Assembly (NCBI RefSeq): GCF_000004075.3
Contig: NC_026657.2
Coordinates: 34,024,732-34,088,731, forward strand
Length of the DNA: 64,000 nucleotides
Reading direction: 5' to 3'
Source of the DNA: Cucumis sativus
Taxonomy: Eukaryota; Streptophyta; Magnoliopsida; Cucurbitales; Cucurbitaceae
The translations under genes and the position numbers were made by a program. The notes beneath the pieces are model-generated. The model ran no database searches and was not told the origin of the DNA. It saw nothing but the letters and a program-made list of their open reading frames with translations. This document shows, piece by piece, positions 11,957 to 23,585 of the stretch (positions are counted from its first letter, which is position 1; each line of letters begins with the position of its first letter).

Positions 11957-13021
11957 TTAGTAACTATACTGACCTTCGGAAGAAGGGACGACGACAACGT
12001 GCAAGTTGGCGTTGTTGGGTGGAAGATGAAGGCGAAGGGGGAAAAGTTTTCCATTGAGAGGGTTGCGAGAGCAAACGAGGATGTCATGGAGGCCAGTCTC
12101 CTCTCTCAATTTCTCCTTCAATTCTTCTACTTGACTCCCTTTGAATGTAAACTTCACTTCTTCTTGTCCATCCTTCACATCCCCTTTCTCATTTGCAACA
12201 TGGTAATGTATCACCCTACCCTCTGCTTTCATGGGGGACTCATGATCTTGTGACTCGCTTGACTGCATTAGATCCAATATTGGTCATTAGATATGTATAT
12301 TTCTATAAAACGAAGACCTCTAACCTCTAAACGCCCATCAAAATATAGTTGTAGGGTTCTTAAGTTTTTGATATTATATTAAATTTGTGGTGATTTAAGA
12401 CTGGTATAAGAGATTTAAGCAAACCTCGTGTCTAGAATGATGATGATCATGGGATGGCGATGACTCTGCCTTCGAACGGTGACCAAAAAAGTGATGGGAT
12501 TTTTTGGCCTCCCATGGTGGGGGCGGTGGTGGAAGAATAGGTTCTTCAGAGCGGGAGTTAATGGAGGTAAAAGTTCGAATCTCAACGATGTCAACGTCCC
12601 AAAGAACCCAATCCTGAGTGGAAGTTCTATGAGGAATATCATGAGTAATGGAGTTACGCCAAGGTGGAAAGCCGCCATTGGCCCTTAGGAATTGGCCGTA
12701 TCGTGTTTTGAGCCTGACTTGAAAGCCTTCACGAACGGGCTCCCACTCGACGGACGAATCAAGCCTTTGTGGAAGTGTCTGTAGGACCTTTTTGCCGGTC
12801 ATGCCCAAAAGAAAGGGGACGTTGGAGGCGGTTAGGTATTTGCCGAAGCAGCTCTTGAAGCGGAGGCCATCGGAATGTTCGACGAACTCCACCGTCCATT
12901 TGGCGTTTTTAACTGAGCCGTTGCGGTCTTGGCATACACTTTCTTCATCTTCCTCAGCTAGAAGGTACTTGTCGTGGTGGCTCCTTAAACGAACCACTTT
13001 TGCCTTCTGGAATAGCTCCAT
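11957..13021 (-). CDS. DUF569 protein, beta-trefoil (fascin-like) domain
   Basis: Minus strand, two exons: 13021-12425 and 12262-11957, joined in frame at HE/SSESQ, 300 residues. The N-terminal domain (about 1-150) starts MELFQKAKVVRLRSHHDKYL and has the family marks CFGKYLTAS, GQFLRANGG, PPWRNSITHDIPHRTSTQ and WVLWDVDIVEI. A linker with seven prolines and a His-rich stretch follows (about 165-199). The C-terminal domain holds GRVIHYHVANEKGDV and a CSRNPLNGKLFPLRLHLPP motif. DUF569 proteins are annotated as actin cross-linking-like because of the beta-trefoil fold, but their biochemical role is not settled. The 3' end may instead splice at GAAGGTCAGT (about 11973), since that is a good donor; the stop at 11957 is the simpler reading. 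Confidence 0.87.
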
Positions 13022-13446
13022 TGCACTCTGAAAAATTTATGTTCCAATCATATATATCATTCTTAATCACAACCCAAAACGATAGAAATTATGGAAGAAA
13101 CAAATCAGAGCCAACAAGTTAACAACACAAAAATAATAATGAAAAGAAAAGAAACTCAAAATGATTTTTGGAATGAATTGAAAGACACGGATCCAGTGCA
13201 TTGCAGGGTAAAAAAAAAAGAAGGGAACTGAGAGATCAGAGATGTAAGAAGAAAGAAAATTACCAAAAGAAAAAAGGAGATGAAGAAAGGTAACAATTGG
13301 GCAATAAATTAAGAAAGTATATATATATGTATATGGAGAAAGTTTGTTTTAGGTGAAAGAAGGAAGGAAAAAACAGAAGGAGAGGAATGAAGGGGAAAAT
13401 GAGAACCAAAAGGCAAATAGAACGTTAATCCGAAAAAGGAGGACCT

Positions 13447-13478
13447 CACCCCACCCCCACCCCCACCCCCACTCCCAC
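13447..13478 (-). repeat. (CCCCAC)n tract, G-quadruplex-capable on the minus strand
   Basis: The plus strand reads as consecutive CCCCAC/CCCCCAC units. The minus strand, the sense strand of the downstream DUF569 gene, therefore has five runs of three to five Gs separated by single T or A bases, about 430 bp before that gene's start codon. Confidence 0.85.
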
Positions 13479-13726
13479 GGCCTTTGCCCTTTGCCGGTTT
13501 CCGTTAATTCCAGTTATTCATCTTTTTTGTGGTTCACAATACTTTTTTATTTCCTTCTTTTTTTTAAACAAAAAAATGCATTATTATCCTTTTCTCTATA
13601 TGTATTTTTATATTTGTTGCTCCAATTTCAAATTTTATATTGTTTTGGAGTATATATATTCACAAATGTGATAATAGAGATATAGAAGGCCGTGTGAAAA
13701 AGTAAAAAATAAAATACTGACTTACT

Positions 13727-13832
13727 CAATAAATATGCAAACTTAGCTTCAATAATGTTTATAGTTGAAGTTGATTTGCTCCATAAATATGCAAACTTAG
13801 CTTCAATAATGTTTATTGTTGAAGTTGATTTG
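13727..13832 (+). repeat. 54-bp tandem duplication
   Basis: A unit containing ATGCAAACTTAGCTTCAATA and GTTGAAGTTGATTTG occurs twice head to tail, at 13731 and 13785, with one substitution inside. The copies are nearly identical, so the event is recent. Confidence 0.95.
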
Positions 13833-13849
13833 TTTACATCAATTTAAAA

Positions 13850-14160
13850 ATTGAGAGATAGTTGCAAATTTAGCCATTAGATGCAAAATAATTAAGTATA
13901 TATATCAACATTTTTATTTATTTAAACATATCAAAATTTGTCAAATTCTATGAATGATAGAGGTCTATCACCGATAAACCATGTTGTAAATATTGATCTA
14001 TCATGGATAGATCATACAAATCTATCAGCGATAGTTATGTTATATTTACAAAAAAAAAATTAAATATTGATATATCATTAATTATTATTTCTAAAATAGC
14101 CAATAATTATAATTATATTTGTCTAAAACTATAATAACTACTACTTGCTAAAGTAAACAA
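13850..14160 (-). repeat. dispersed TGATAGA repeat, reverse orientation
   Basis: The left edge GATAGTTGCAAATTTAG is the reverse complement of the right edge of the copy at 52990-53240. The core has TCTATCACCGATAAACC, CTATCATGGATAGATC and TCTATCAGCGATAG. The right part is AT-rich and also matches that copy in reverse. Confidence 0.7.
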
Positions 14161-15498
14161 TAAAAAATATTTAAAGCTAGGTTAGGTTCAAGTAAACAAT
14201 ATTTACTATTTATTGCTGTAATAATTTTTAGTATTTTCTTTTCAAACCCAAATAGTGTACACATCAAACACCCACGGATATTTACCCAAACTAAAATAAT
14301 ATGCACCACAAACATAAACTATTTTAACCTAGTTATAAAACTCACTTCTTGCCTCAAACACTTTCTAAATAATTACATTTTACACTTGAGTTTTATTTCC
14401 ACTAATATAATCTTTATTGTTTGATAATTTATTAAACGGAAAAGTCCATTAGATGACAAAAAAAAAAAAATAGAAAAAAACCGTTCATACTACCTATTTT
14501 TGCCTATTGCAAACTTGACAAATATAACGGTAATCAAAGGGTAATTTGCTTTTAAATCTGCTATTTTTGCAATTTTAAATTATTAGTGGATAGACTCTAC
14601 AATCATAATTATTTTATTTTATTTTGCTATTTTTCAAACTCCTCTCGTTACAAAATTAAATTAGTTTTGTACAATTAAAATGAATTTAAATAGAGGTTAA
14701 GCATTTATTTTCCTAGGTACGCATCAAGATTTTTTTACATTTAAATTTTTTCTTAATTTCTTATGTGATTTTTAAATCCATTTTTATTCTCTAAAACTTC
14801 TGTCTCTCACTTTCTCTTTTAGAATAATTGAAGACAATGTTTTCTATAGAAGGAAAAAAGAAAAAAAGACTCAAAAGTGTTTCTAATTGAAAGTTAATAG
14901 ATGTGTATTTGTTTGCTTATTTAATTAGCAAGTGCCCACGTTACTATATATTCCACCCCACTTACATCTATTATATGTAGCATATTTGAATAATTCTCTA
15001 ACACACAAACAAATCATACATAGTAACACTTTTCAATAATTATTTGCATATGAAACACAACTATGTTTTCATTGAATTTATTGTTATGTTTTCATTGAAT
15101 TTATTGTTGTTATAGGTACCAAACCTATAGTCTTTTTTTCTTGGACGGCCGTTTTCAATTATAAATGAGGACCAACCCATTCTCTTTTAACTTGATGTTG
15201 GCTATGTTTAATGTATTCTCTTTCAAAGAAAAAAATTGCTTTTGTGTTACAATTTAAATTATTAGAATGACATGCATAGGATACAAAATTTCAAACCTAT
15301 AGTAAATATTGTTTAATTATATAATCTTGAATATATTTAAAGATAGACTTATCATGAAATAGATTATGATTAGAAATTTGTTATAATACATGAAAACATG
15401 TAACATTTGCATTAATTGCATTAGTCCTAAAAATATTAAGACATAGGAAGAATAAACACAAACAAACGGCCACTAATAAGACAAAATCGATTAAACAG

Positions 15499-16134
15499 CT
15501 AGTGGTAGGAGAGAACACGTACCTGATCTCTACCCGTGAAGTACCCGGAGCCGAAACCCGAGATCGACATTGACGGCGACCGTGTTTCCAACTCATAATC
15601 ACCGTTACTCGATATCGATGAAACGCTAGAAAAACTCACCGCCGGCGAGATACGACCGGGTGCCGAATCATCAACCGTTGCGATATCAACAACATCCACA
15701 CTCCAAAGCACCCACTCCTGCGTCGACGTCCGCCGTGGGATATCATGGGTGACGGAGTTTCTCCATGGCGGCGCTCCGCCGTTTGCTCGGAGGAACATCC
15801 CGGCCCTTGTCCTTAACTTAACGAAAAACCCATCTTTCCTCGGTTCCCACTCTACGGCGCCGTCCTGCGTGGCGGAGGTCAGATCAGTCTGGACGACCAT
15901 TTTTCCGGCGGTGCCGAGAATGAATGGGTCGTCGGAGGCGGTGAGGTACTTGCCGAAGCAGCTCTTGAGGCGGATGATGTGGGGTTTCCCGTCGACGAGG
16001 TCGACCGTCCATCGGACGTGAGGCGTGGTGGCGTTGCGGGTCTGGCGAACGGATTCTTGGTCGTCTGCGGCTTGGAGGTACTTGCCGAGATGGCTCTGGA
16101 GGCGAACGACTTTGGCGCTATTGAAGAACTCCAT
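15499..16134 (-). CDS. DUF569 protein, second copy (single domain as visible)
   Basis: Minus strand from ATG 16134. It begins MEFFNSAKVVRLQSHLGKYL and keeps CFGKYLTASDDPFILG, MFLRANGGAPPWRNSVTHDI, RRTSTQEWVLWSVDVVDI, then a Ser-rich tail ending SGYFTGRDQ. Read without splicing it stops at 15499, 211 residues. A strong donor CAG/GTACGT at 15523 suggests a further exon, but no sequence resembling the C-terminal domain of its neighbour was found in 13.7-15.5 kb. The protein therefore either ends early or joins a short exon I could not recognise. The coding part is GC-richer than its surroundings. It is a tandem paralogue of the gene at 11957-13021, with the same orientation. Confidence 0.82.
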   Translation of the reverse strand: MEFFNSAKVVRLQSHLGKYLQAADDQESVRQTRNATTPHVRWTVDLVDGKPHIIRLKSCFGKYLTASDDPFILGTAGKMVVQTDLTSATQDGAVEWEPRKDGFFVKLRTRAGMFLRANGGAPPWRNSVTHDIPRRTSTQEWVLWSVDVVDIATVDDSAPGRISPAVSFSSVSSISSNGDYELETRSPSMSISGFGSGYFTGRDQVRVLSYH

Positions 16135-18134
16135 GGATGATGAAGGTAAGAGAAACAGAGGTTGGTGAATATTAATAATGAAAAGAGAAGGAAGGAGATG
16201 AATTTGGTGTTGTGCTTTAATAATGTGGAGGCAATGAAAGGGGTTGACCAACAAGTCTACGTCTTTTAATATAACAAAAAAATCACACAAACTCTTTTTC
16301 TCTCTTAATATTTGGAAGTATGGTAATAAGTAAATCAAATCAAGTGAAAATAAATTTTCTTATCACTTTGTTACATATTATATATAGTAATAAATCACTG
16401 ATATTGTTTATAGAGAGATAATCAAATGTACTGTGTTGACTCAAAATTCTAGGGCTAATTTCTTATGAACCAGAGGAGTAAGAGTGTGAGATCCCAACTT
16501 AAACATCACCTCTACATAATCTCATTATATGAAACATAAGTAGAAGGTCAGAGCACGTACTCTTTCAAAACTAAATCCATTGACTTTCCAAAATGTCTGC
16601 AATCCATAATAATAATAATAACAACGAAATGATCACTAGTTATATAATATACATATAGTTTTGAATTGAATATAGTTTATGTACATTGTCAAATGGGAAA
16701 GGTTTGAAAGTTTCAGTTTCTAGTTGGATCCAGTTGGATAATGTGGATATTAATTTTGTCTTCTGTGCTTGTGCTCATACTCAAAATTATGTTTACATCG
16801 TATATGTATATAAACTATATATGCTTTAATGTTAACTATTGGTTAACAAATTTAAGTCAACATGGAATCAGTTTGATGATCCTTATGTCTATTCTTCAAC
16901 TATTTTAATTTTTTGTTTTAACGGTTAAATTGGATAGTTTGTTTCAAGTGTAAGTCTTTTAGGTTGAAGGAGTCTTTTTGCAATATTTTAAAGGTTCATA
17001 AGTTCATAGGATATTTGTGTTGGTATCCCTCGGGTGTTCTCCATCATCTCTTGTAAGCAATGAAGCTCTAATTGATTTTGAGATTAAAATTTCTATTCTA
17101 AAATGATAAGAAAGTTTTGTTATTTGATTTCTAAAAACATCTAAATTTAACGAGGAAAATGACGTGGTGTAGGTAGACGGTTTCATCTATATAATATTTG
17201 TAAGAGCCACTTATGTTTACTCAATACTTGTTCAATACTCTCACTTCATCTTCCTCGTCCGTGATCTTATAGAAGAAGTCATAGCAACTATTCGATATTC
17301 GATGCTCGTCGTTGCTCTATCCTTTCACTTCTTTTCGAAAAGCGATATCAACTACCTTCAAAATCCCATTTGCAAACCTAGTAAAACATAAAATATAAAG
17401 GAAAAAAATACACCATATGCGAGGAGGATATGAAAGGAAGATAAACTAGTACGTTTGGAGTTAAAGTGGTTATTTTACGTAGTGCATAAATAGAAAGCCA
17501 AGCTTTTTCTTATGAGCCATCTTTTCAATTTTTCAATCAACAAATTAGAATGGTTAGTGTTTTAAGAATAATAATTAAGTGATATAAGAATAATAATTAA
17601 GTGATATGTATGTTTTAAAAAAGTGGGAAATATAAAAAATTCTAACCTGACGTGCATACTTCTCTAACTAAGGATGTGGTTTATTGTTAGATACATTAGA
17701 TACATTTTGTTATATCTATTTTTTTTATATATATACATTAGATTATATTTTCTATACTTCCAAACTCAATGCTATATTTCCAACTACCAAAATAACATAT
17801 GACGAATCTAAATTTAAATTATTAGCATATATATATATATATATAGCAAAAAAAAGTTCAATAATTGTAAATATAAGACTATAACAACTGTAGATCAAAA
17901 TTTAGAATATGATTTATATGATTGATAGCAGTTTCTTGCCGTTTATTGTTAAAATTAGGAGTTATTACAATTACTCCTAAGAAAGAATAGGAGGCAGCAT
18001 CCAGCAACTGAAAATTGTAGTGGATTAAATATCTCCATAACCATAACCGGCGCCGGAGATTGAGCTGCCAACAATTCTCTGCTTCCTCTTCTCTCCTCTC
18101 TTCAAAATTATGAACTAATGCTGTTTTTGTCAAC
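16135..18134. other. intergenic, AT-rich, no gene seen
   Basis: This is the shared upstream region of the minus-strand DUF569 gene and the plus-strand PPR gene. AAT repeats (about 16606-16620), a short AAGAATAATAATTAAGTGAT duplication at about 17563-17606, and TA-rich runs near 17730 and 17828 are the only structure noted. Confidence 0.55.
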
Positions 18135-20177
18135 ATGGGCTTCTCTTCGATTCAATTACAATCAACTTCATCCCTCTCTTCCTCCATTCCCTTGTTCCTA
18201 ATCGAAACCAGAAACTACCCCAAAGTTCGCTTCAACAAGATCAAAATAAAGCCCAGAACTCGAATCCCAATCTTCACAGCCTCATCTTCTTCAACATCCA
18301 AAGATATCTGGAGACGACAAACCCCATCTGAAAAATCAACCACAACCCTACTTCCCCAAAAGTACCAACGCAGTGGCAGAAGGCCAAGAGAGTCCTCCCA
18401 TTTAGACCATAGCATCGACATGGACGAGCTTTTAGCTTCAATTGGGCAAACGAAGAACGAGCAAGAGCTGTACTCGGTTCTGTCGCCTTACAAGGGGCGG
18501 GAGCTTTCAATGCGGTTCATGGTGTCGCTTCTGTCGCGGGAATCGGACTGGCAAAGGTCGCTTGCGATTCTTGATTGGATCAACGAAGAGGCTCTTTACA
18601 CTCCTTCGGTGTACGCTTACAATGTTGTTCTACGAAATGTGTTGCGCGCTAAACAGTGGGAGCTTGCGCATGGACTGTTCGACGAAATGCGCCAAAGAGC
18701 TCTTGCGGCTGATAGGTATACTTATTCTACTCTAATCACTTATTTTGGCAAAGAGGGTATGTTTGATGCTGCTCTTTCATGGCTACAAAAAATGGAGCAA
18801 GATCGTGTGTCTGGGGACCTTGTTTTGTACAGTAATTTGATTGAGTTATCTCGTAAACTCTGTGATTATTCAAAGGCAATTTCTATTTTTTCAAGATTGA
18901 AGAGATCTGGGATTACACCAGATATTGTGGCCTATAACACTATGATAAACGTGTTTGGAAAAGCTAAGCTTTTTAGAGAGGCTCGTTTTTTGTTGAAAGA
19001 GATGAGGGCTGTGGATGTTATGCCTGATACTGTTAGCTACTCGACTTTACTTAATATGTTTGTTGAGAATGAAAAGTTTTTGGAGGCACTCTCTGTGATT
19101 TCTGAGATGAAAGAGGTCAATTGTCCGCTTGATCTTACAACGTGTAATATTATGATTGATGTTTATGGTCAGTTGGATATGGTGAAGGAAGCTGACCGGC
19201 TGTTTTGGAGAATGAGGAAGATAGGAATTGAACCCAATGTTGTGAGTTACAATACAATTTTGAGGGTTTATGGAGAGGCTGAGCTTTTTGGGGAAGCGAT
19301 ACACCTTTTCCGGTTGATGCAGAGGAAGGAGATTAAGCAGAACGTTGTGACATATAACACAATGATCAAGATATATGGGAAGACTTTGGAGCATGAAAAA
19401 GCAACAAATCTCGTACAAGATATGCAAAAAAGAGGGATTGAACCAAATGCTATTACGTACTCAACAATTATTTCGATATGGGGAAAAGCGGGAAAGTTGG
19501 ATAGATCTGCAATGCTATTTCAAAAGCTAAGAAGCTCAGGGGCTGAGATTGATCAAGTTCTTTACCAGACTATGATTGTGGCCTACGAGAAGGCAGGCTT
19601 GGTTGGTCATGCCAAGCGTTTGCTTCACGAGCTAAAGCAACCAGACAATATTCCAAGGACGACAGCAATTACCATTCTCGCTAAAGCTGGTCGAATCGAA
19701 GAAGCCACGTGGGTTTTTCGTCAGGCGTTTGATGCGGGAGAGTTGAAGGATATATCTGTTTTTGAGTGTATGATTGATCTGTTTTCAAGGAACAAGAAGC
19801 ACAAAAATGTTTTGGAGGTATTTGAGAAGATGAGAAATGTAGGACATTTCCCTAACTCTGATGTTATTGCTCTTGTCCTAAACGCTTACGGGAAGCTTAG
19901 GGATTTTGACACAGCTGATGCTCTATATATGGAGATGCAAGAGGAGGGCTGTGTTTTTACAGATGAAGTGCACTTCCAAATGCTTAGTCTCTACGGCGCA
20001 AGAAATGATTACAAGAGATTGGAGTCGTTGTTCGAAAGGCTGGACTCCGATCCCAATATCAATAAGAAGGAATTGCATTTAGTCGTTGCTAGTATTTACG
20101 AAAGAGGTAATAGATCTAAGGACGCATCTCGGATTATAAACAGGATGAACAAAATTGCAATTTCAAGATCATTATGA
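18135..20177 (+). CDS. P-class pentatricopeptide repeat protein, plastid-targeted type
   Basis: An intronless 680-residue frame. Residues 1 to about 55 are Ser/Thr/Arg-rich and poor in acid, as in a chloroplast transit peptide. From about 158 to 670 run some fourteen 35-residue PPR motifs, for example DIVAYNTMINVFGKAKLFRE (264-283), NVVSYNTILRVYGEAELFGE (368-387) and NAITYSTIISIWGKAGKLDR (438-457). There is no E, DYW or SMR domain at the C terminus, so it is a P-class member that binds organelle RNA in a sequence-specific way. Context next to a GlcAT14 gene matches At5g39980 (recalled as EMB3140/PDM3, a factor for chloroplast intron splicing). The target RNA cannot be read here. The upstream ATG at 18135 gives the full transit peptide. 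Confidence 0.95.
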   Translation: MGFSSIQLQSTSSLSSSIPLFLIETRNYPKVRFNKIKIKPRTRIPIFTASSSSTSKDIWRRQTPSEKSTTTLLPQKYQRSGRRPRESSHLDHSIDMDELLASIGQTKNEQELYSVLSPYKGRELSMRFMVSLLSRESDWQRSLAILDWINEEALYTPSVYAYNVVLRNVLRAKQWELAHGLFDEMRQRALAADRYTYSTLITYFGKEGMFDAALSWLQKMEQDRVSGDLVLYSNLIELSRKLCDYSKAISIFSRLKRSGITPDIVAYNTMINVFGKAKLFREARFLLKEMRAVDVMPDTVSYSTLLNMFVENEKFLEALSVISEMKEVNCPLDLTTCNIMIDVYGQLDMVKEADRLFWRMRKIGIEPNVVSYNTILRVYGEAELFGEAIHLFRLMQRKEIKQNVVTYNTMIKIYGKTLEHEKATNLVQDMQKRGIEPNAITYSTIISIWGKAGKLDRSAMLFQKLRSSGAEIDQVLYQTMIVAYEKAGLVGHAKRLLHELKQPDNIPRTTAITILAKAGRIEEATWVFRQAFDAGELKDISVFECMIDLFSRNKKHKNVLEVFEKMRNVGHFPNSDVIALVLNAYGKLRDFDTADALYMEMQEEGCVFTDEVHFQMLSLYGARNDYKRLESLFERLDSDPNINKKELHLVVASIYERGNRSKDASRIINRMNKIAISRSL

Positions 20178-21223
20178 CTTTGAATATAATTCTATCTTCC
20201 TGTACAGTAAAGTTTTACTAACAGATTCATCAATTATCGTTTACATACTTTGAACAATGTAATTTGTATATTGCCACACAAACTTGGTCAATAAGGCGAT
20301 GCTGCTATTGCTGAACCACTTTTGTGAATGATATTTTTTGTTCTATCATGAAAATTAAACTCCTAGAGATTCATAGTTCAAGATTTTAACCAACTGGGTA
20401 TATGCTCAAAGGGAAAAACAAAAAGAAAAAGAAATGTTTAATTCGGGTTGAGAAATATAAATGTATCCTAGTTAAATTACAAGACCGATCCTTGTAAATT
20501 TATATAATAGACTCCAACTTTAAATATGTAAGTCTGTGAATGCAGATCCAGTTAAACATCCCATTATAGACAATTCAATATAATAGATTTGTTAACTTCT
20601 TTAAAAAGACGAGTATGATACAAATTTAAAAGTTCATTTAGAGATAATTTATTTGACACTTTTTAAAATTTGATTCGGTTAGAGGGAGACATTTCAATTT
20701 GATAAACAATGTTATATGTGAGATGACTTGTTAAGTCAGGAAATACCATTTCAAAGAAAAAAAATAATGCGAAAAAATTGAATGAAGTAACCAAATATTA
20801 TTAGTCATTAAAATTGATGTCTCATTCAATTTCACCCGTTTAATTAATTAAAGAAATAATTCATCCCTACTTCATTATGATCAGCCTGTGTGGTTTCATT
20901 TGGTATAAAAAATGAATTTAAGACAAATTAATAAAAGATGGTTAGATGATCAGTTTGAAAGAGATTACTTTTAACTTAACATTAATTACACAGTTTAAAT
21001 TTGTAGCACATGGGAAATATTTGTTTTAGGACTGACCTATACTATATATTATTAGATCATATATTACTTTCTTCCTTTTTCTTCAGTTTATTTTCCAATA
21101 ATGATGTCTTTGAAACTTCTCATTCCTAAGCTAATTAATTGTTTCCCTCCAACCCCCACTATAATTTTTTAGAACGAATTATTCACATTACAGGACTTCT
21201 TCCATTTTGAATTTGTCGTAGCA
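20178..21223. other. intergenic between PPR and RWA pseudogene
   Basis: AT-rich DNA with the PPR 3' UTR at the left. No gene, RNA or clear repeat was seen. Confidence 0.55.
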
Positions 21224-21849
21224 ATGGCTTTGCTCAGCCCTGTGTCTCACGCTCAGGTTTGTATTTCATTACAAATTATATTCAGTGCCATCACTACGAT
21301 TTAATTATACGTAGCTGTTTCATGATAATTCTTGTATCATGTGTATTGACGGTCTTGTAACAAAGTTTGAGAGGTTTTGTTGGTTTATTATTCAATGGTT
21401 AATGTTACCGATTCTGACATTTTGATTGAAACAGGTTTCATTTCTTATTGGATTTGTAACCACTGTGGTTGCATGGGCTTATTCTGAGTACTTAGCATTT
21501 AAAAAGCAGTCCATCTCTTCTCAAATGTAAGTAAATCAAAACAATATTTATTTATCATAAACATGTACGTACCATACTGACTTGAAACTAAATTATTTTA
21601 GAAGGCACGTTGATGTCGGATTGAGTACTGGGGAAGAAAGTCATAATGTAAAAGAAGATGACAAAGCTGTTTTATTGGAAGGAAATGTTATGAAGTCCAC
21701 TCCTTCAGGAGCTACAATTTCATCAACCTTCTCAACTGTTATCAGGTTAAGTTCATTCTTTCAGAAACAAAATCATATATTATTTAATTTAATTCTTCCT
21801 TAGGTTTTACTAATGTTTTATCCTATTAGGTTCATTATGTTGGAAGAAT

Positions 21850-21895
21850 CATTCTTGATGAAACATCGAATGCATTCTTGATAAAACATCGAATG
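21850..21895 (+). repeat. 23-bp tandem duplication inside an RWA exon
   Basis: The unit CATTCTTGATGAAACATCGA + ATG occurs twice in a row (21850-21872 and 21873-21895) with one substitution. Twenty-three is not a multiple of three, so the exon frame is lost after it. Confidence 0.95.
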
Positions 21896-23513
21896 CTACT
21901 CCGAGCAGCGTACGTAAACACACTGATCTTACTTTGAAATTTATAAAGAAAAACTTGCATGTATGCGCTCATCTTTTTGCTGCATGCTCACGTACTATCA
22001 GATGGTTGGTTATTAGAAAGGTTGTCGTACAAATTAAGATGCATTCAAGTATTACTCATTTTTACGGATCTGAATTTGGTCTTCTTTTAGCATACTTTTA
22101 CATTTATGATCACACTGATATATTTGGAACATCAAAGAAGGTGTCTTATAGCCAACTAATCTTTTCTTCTACTATTTTTTTACTTTATTATTCATAAGAA
22201 AACCATGTAGATAAACATCATTCTTATTACATTTTATGTAGTAGTGACTGTTAAATAAATATCTTATAAATGAAATATTTTGCAGAGTTACAATAGAGAT
22301 CTGTTCGTCTTCCTCCCTCCTTCTCATCATAGTTTCAACAGTAACTTCATTCAAGATTCATCTTGATAAATCACCATTTTCATAAAACCCATTCTCTTCT
22401 TAAATAGACATCAAACTGAGGAATGGAAAGGATGGATGCAGGTATTTAAATTAATTAACCACTCTTACTATTATAATTAATACTCTTCATCAATTAATTC
22501 AAACTTTTTTTCTTCTTCTATAGGTGATTTTCTTGATGTACCATTACTTTGATGCAAGAGAAATTTGCAACATGGGTCGTGTATGCATCGCCTCATATAT
22601 CTGGATGACGGGATTCGGCAACTTTTCATATTACTACGCTCGAAAAGACTTTAGCAATATTTCTAGATTTGCTCAGGTATATACATACACGTTAATAATA
22701 ATGTCTTCCCATCCCCTATTTATTATGTTATGTTCGATAACCATTTGACATATAATTTGACACTAAATATATTTTTGCAGATGATGTGGCGATTAAATTT
22801 CTTGGTGGTTATGTGTTGCATTGTCCTTGACAACAGCTATGTGCTATAATACATTTGCCCTTTACACACATTTTTCTCTCTTGTGGTATATGGTCTTGTT
22901 GCCGTTTTGAATAAGTACAATGAGAGGAAAGGAGTCATTTGTATTAAATTTTTTCTTTCCTTCTTGGTAATTATCATTGTTTGGGAAATTCCTGTAGTCC
23001 TTGAAGTCCTTTGGGATCCATTTACCTTCCTTCTAGGTAACTCTTCTACCAATCTCAATCATACCATCCAATCTCATTAGAACTTCGCAATTTAGGCATG
23101 GTTGAGCAAGATTAGTAGTACCTGGATGACAAGTCCTCTTTGAAAAATTTAACATTTTCTAAATCTATTGTTGTTCATTGTGTTTTGTAGGTTATAAAGA
23201 TCCTAATCGGTTGAAAGAAAACTTGCCTCTTATGTATGAGTGGCATTTTCGAACGGGACTTGATCGCTATATTTGGATATTAGGCATGATGTATGCTTAT
23301 TATTATTCAACAGTGAGTTTCATGGATAAACAATCCTTTCTTTGTTTTTTCGTCCTCTAATGGAAGTAATTTTGTGGATTATTTTTCAGGCAATGTATCT
23401 ATGGTTTGAGTATGTAATCAAAATGGATAGTCTTACTTACAACAAATTCCATCCTTACACTTCTTGGATTCCCATCACGTATGTTATTAATATAATTAAC
23501 TAATTAACCTTTT

Positions 23514-23516
<3 letters not shown>

Positions 23517-23581
<65 letters not shown>
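23517..23581 (+). repeat. (TA)n microsatellite, about 32 units
   Basis: A perfect TA run of about 64 bp lies in an intron of the RWA pseudogene, right after the exon ending TSWIPIT. Confidence 0.97.

Positions 23582-23585
<4 letters not shown>

Larger units (their letters stand above)
13022..15498. other. intergenic between the two DUF569 genes
   Basis: It contains the promoter side of the 11957-13021 gene, with TATATATATATG at about 13319-13331 on the opposite strand sense, the C-rich tract at 13447, a 54-bp tandem repeat at 13727, and a dispersed repeat at 13850. 14160-15498 is AT-rich with no gene seen, and no C-terminal DUF569 exon could be found there. Confidence 0.6.
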
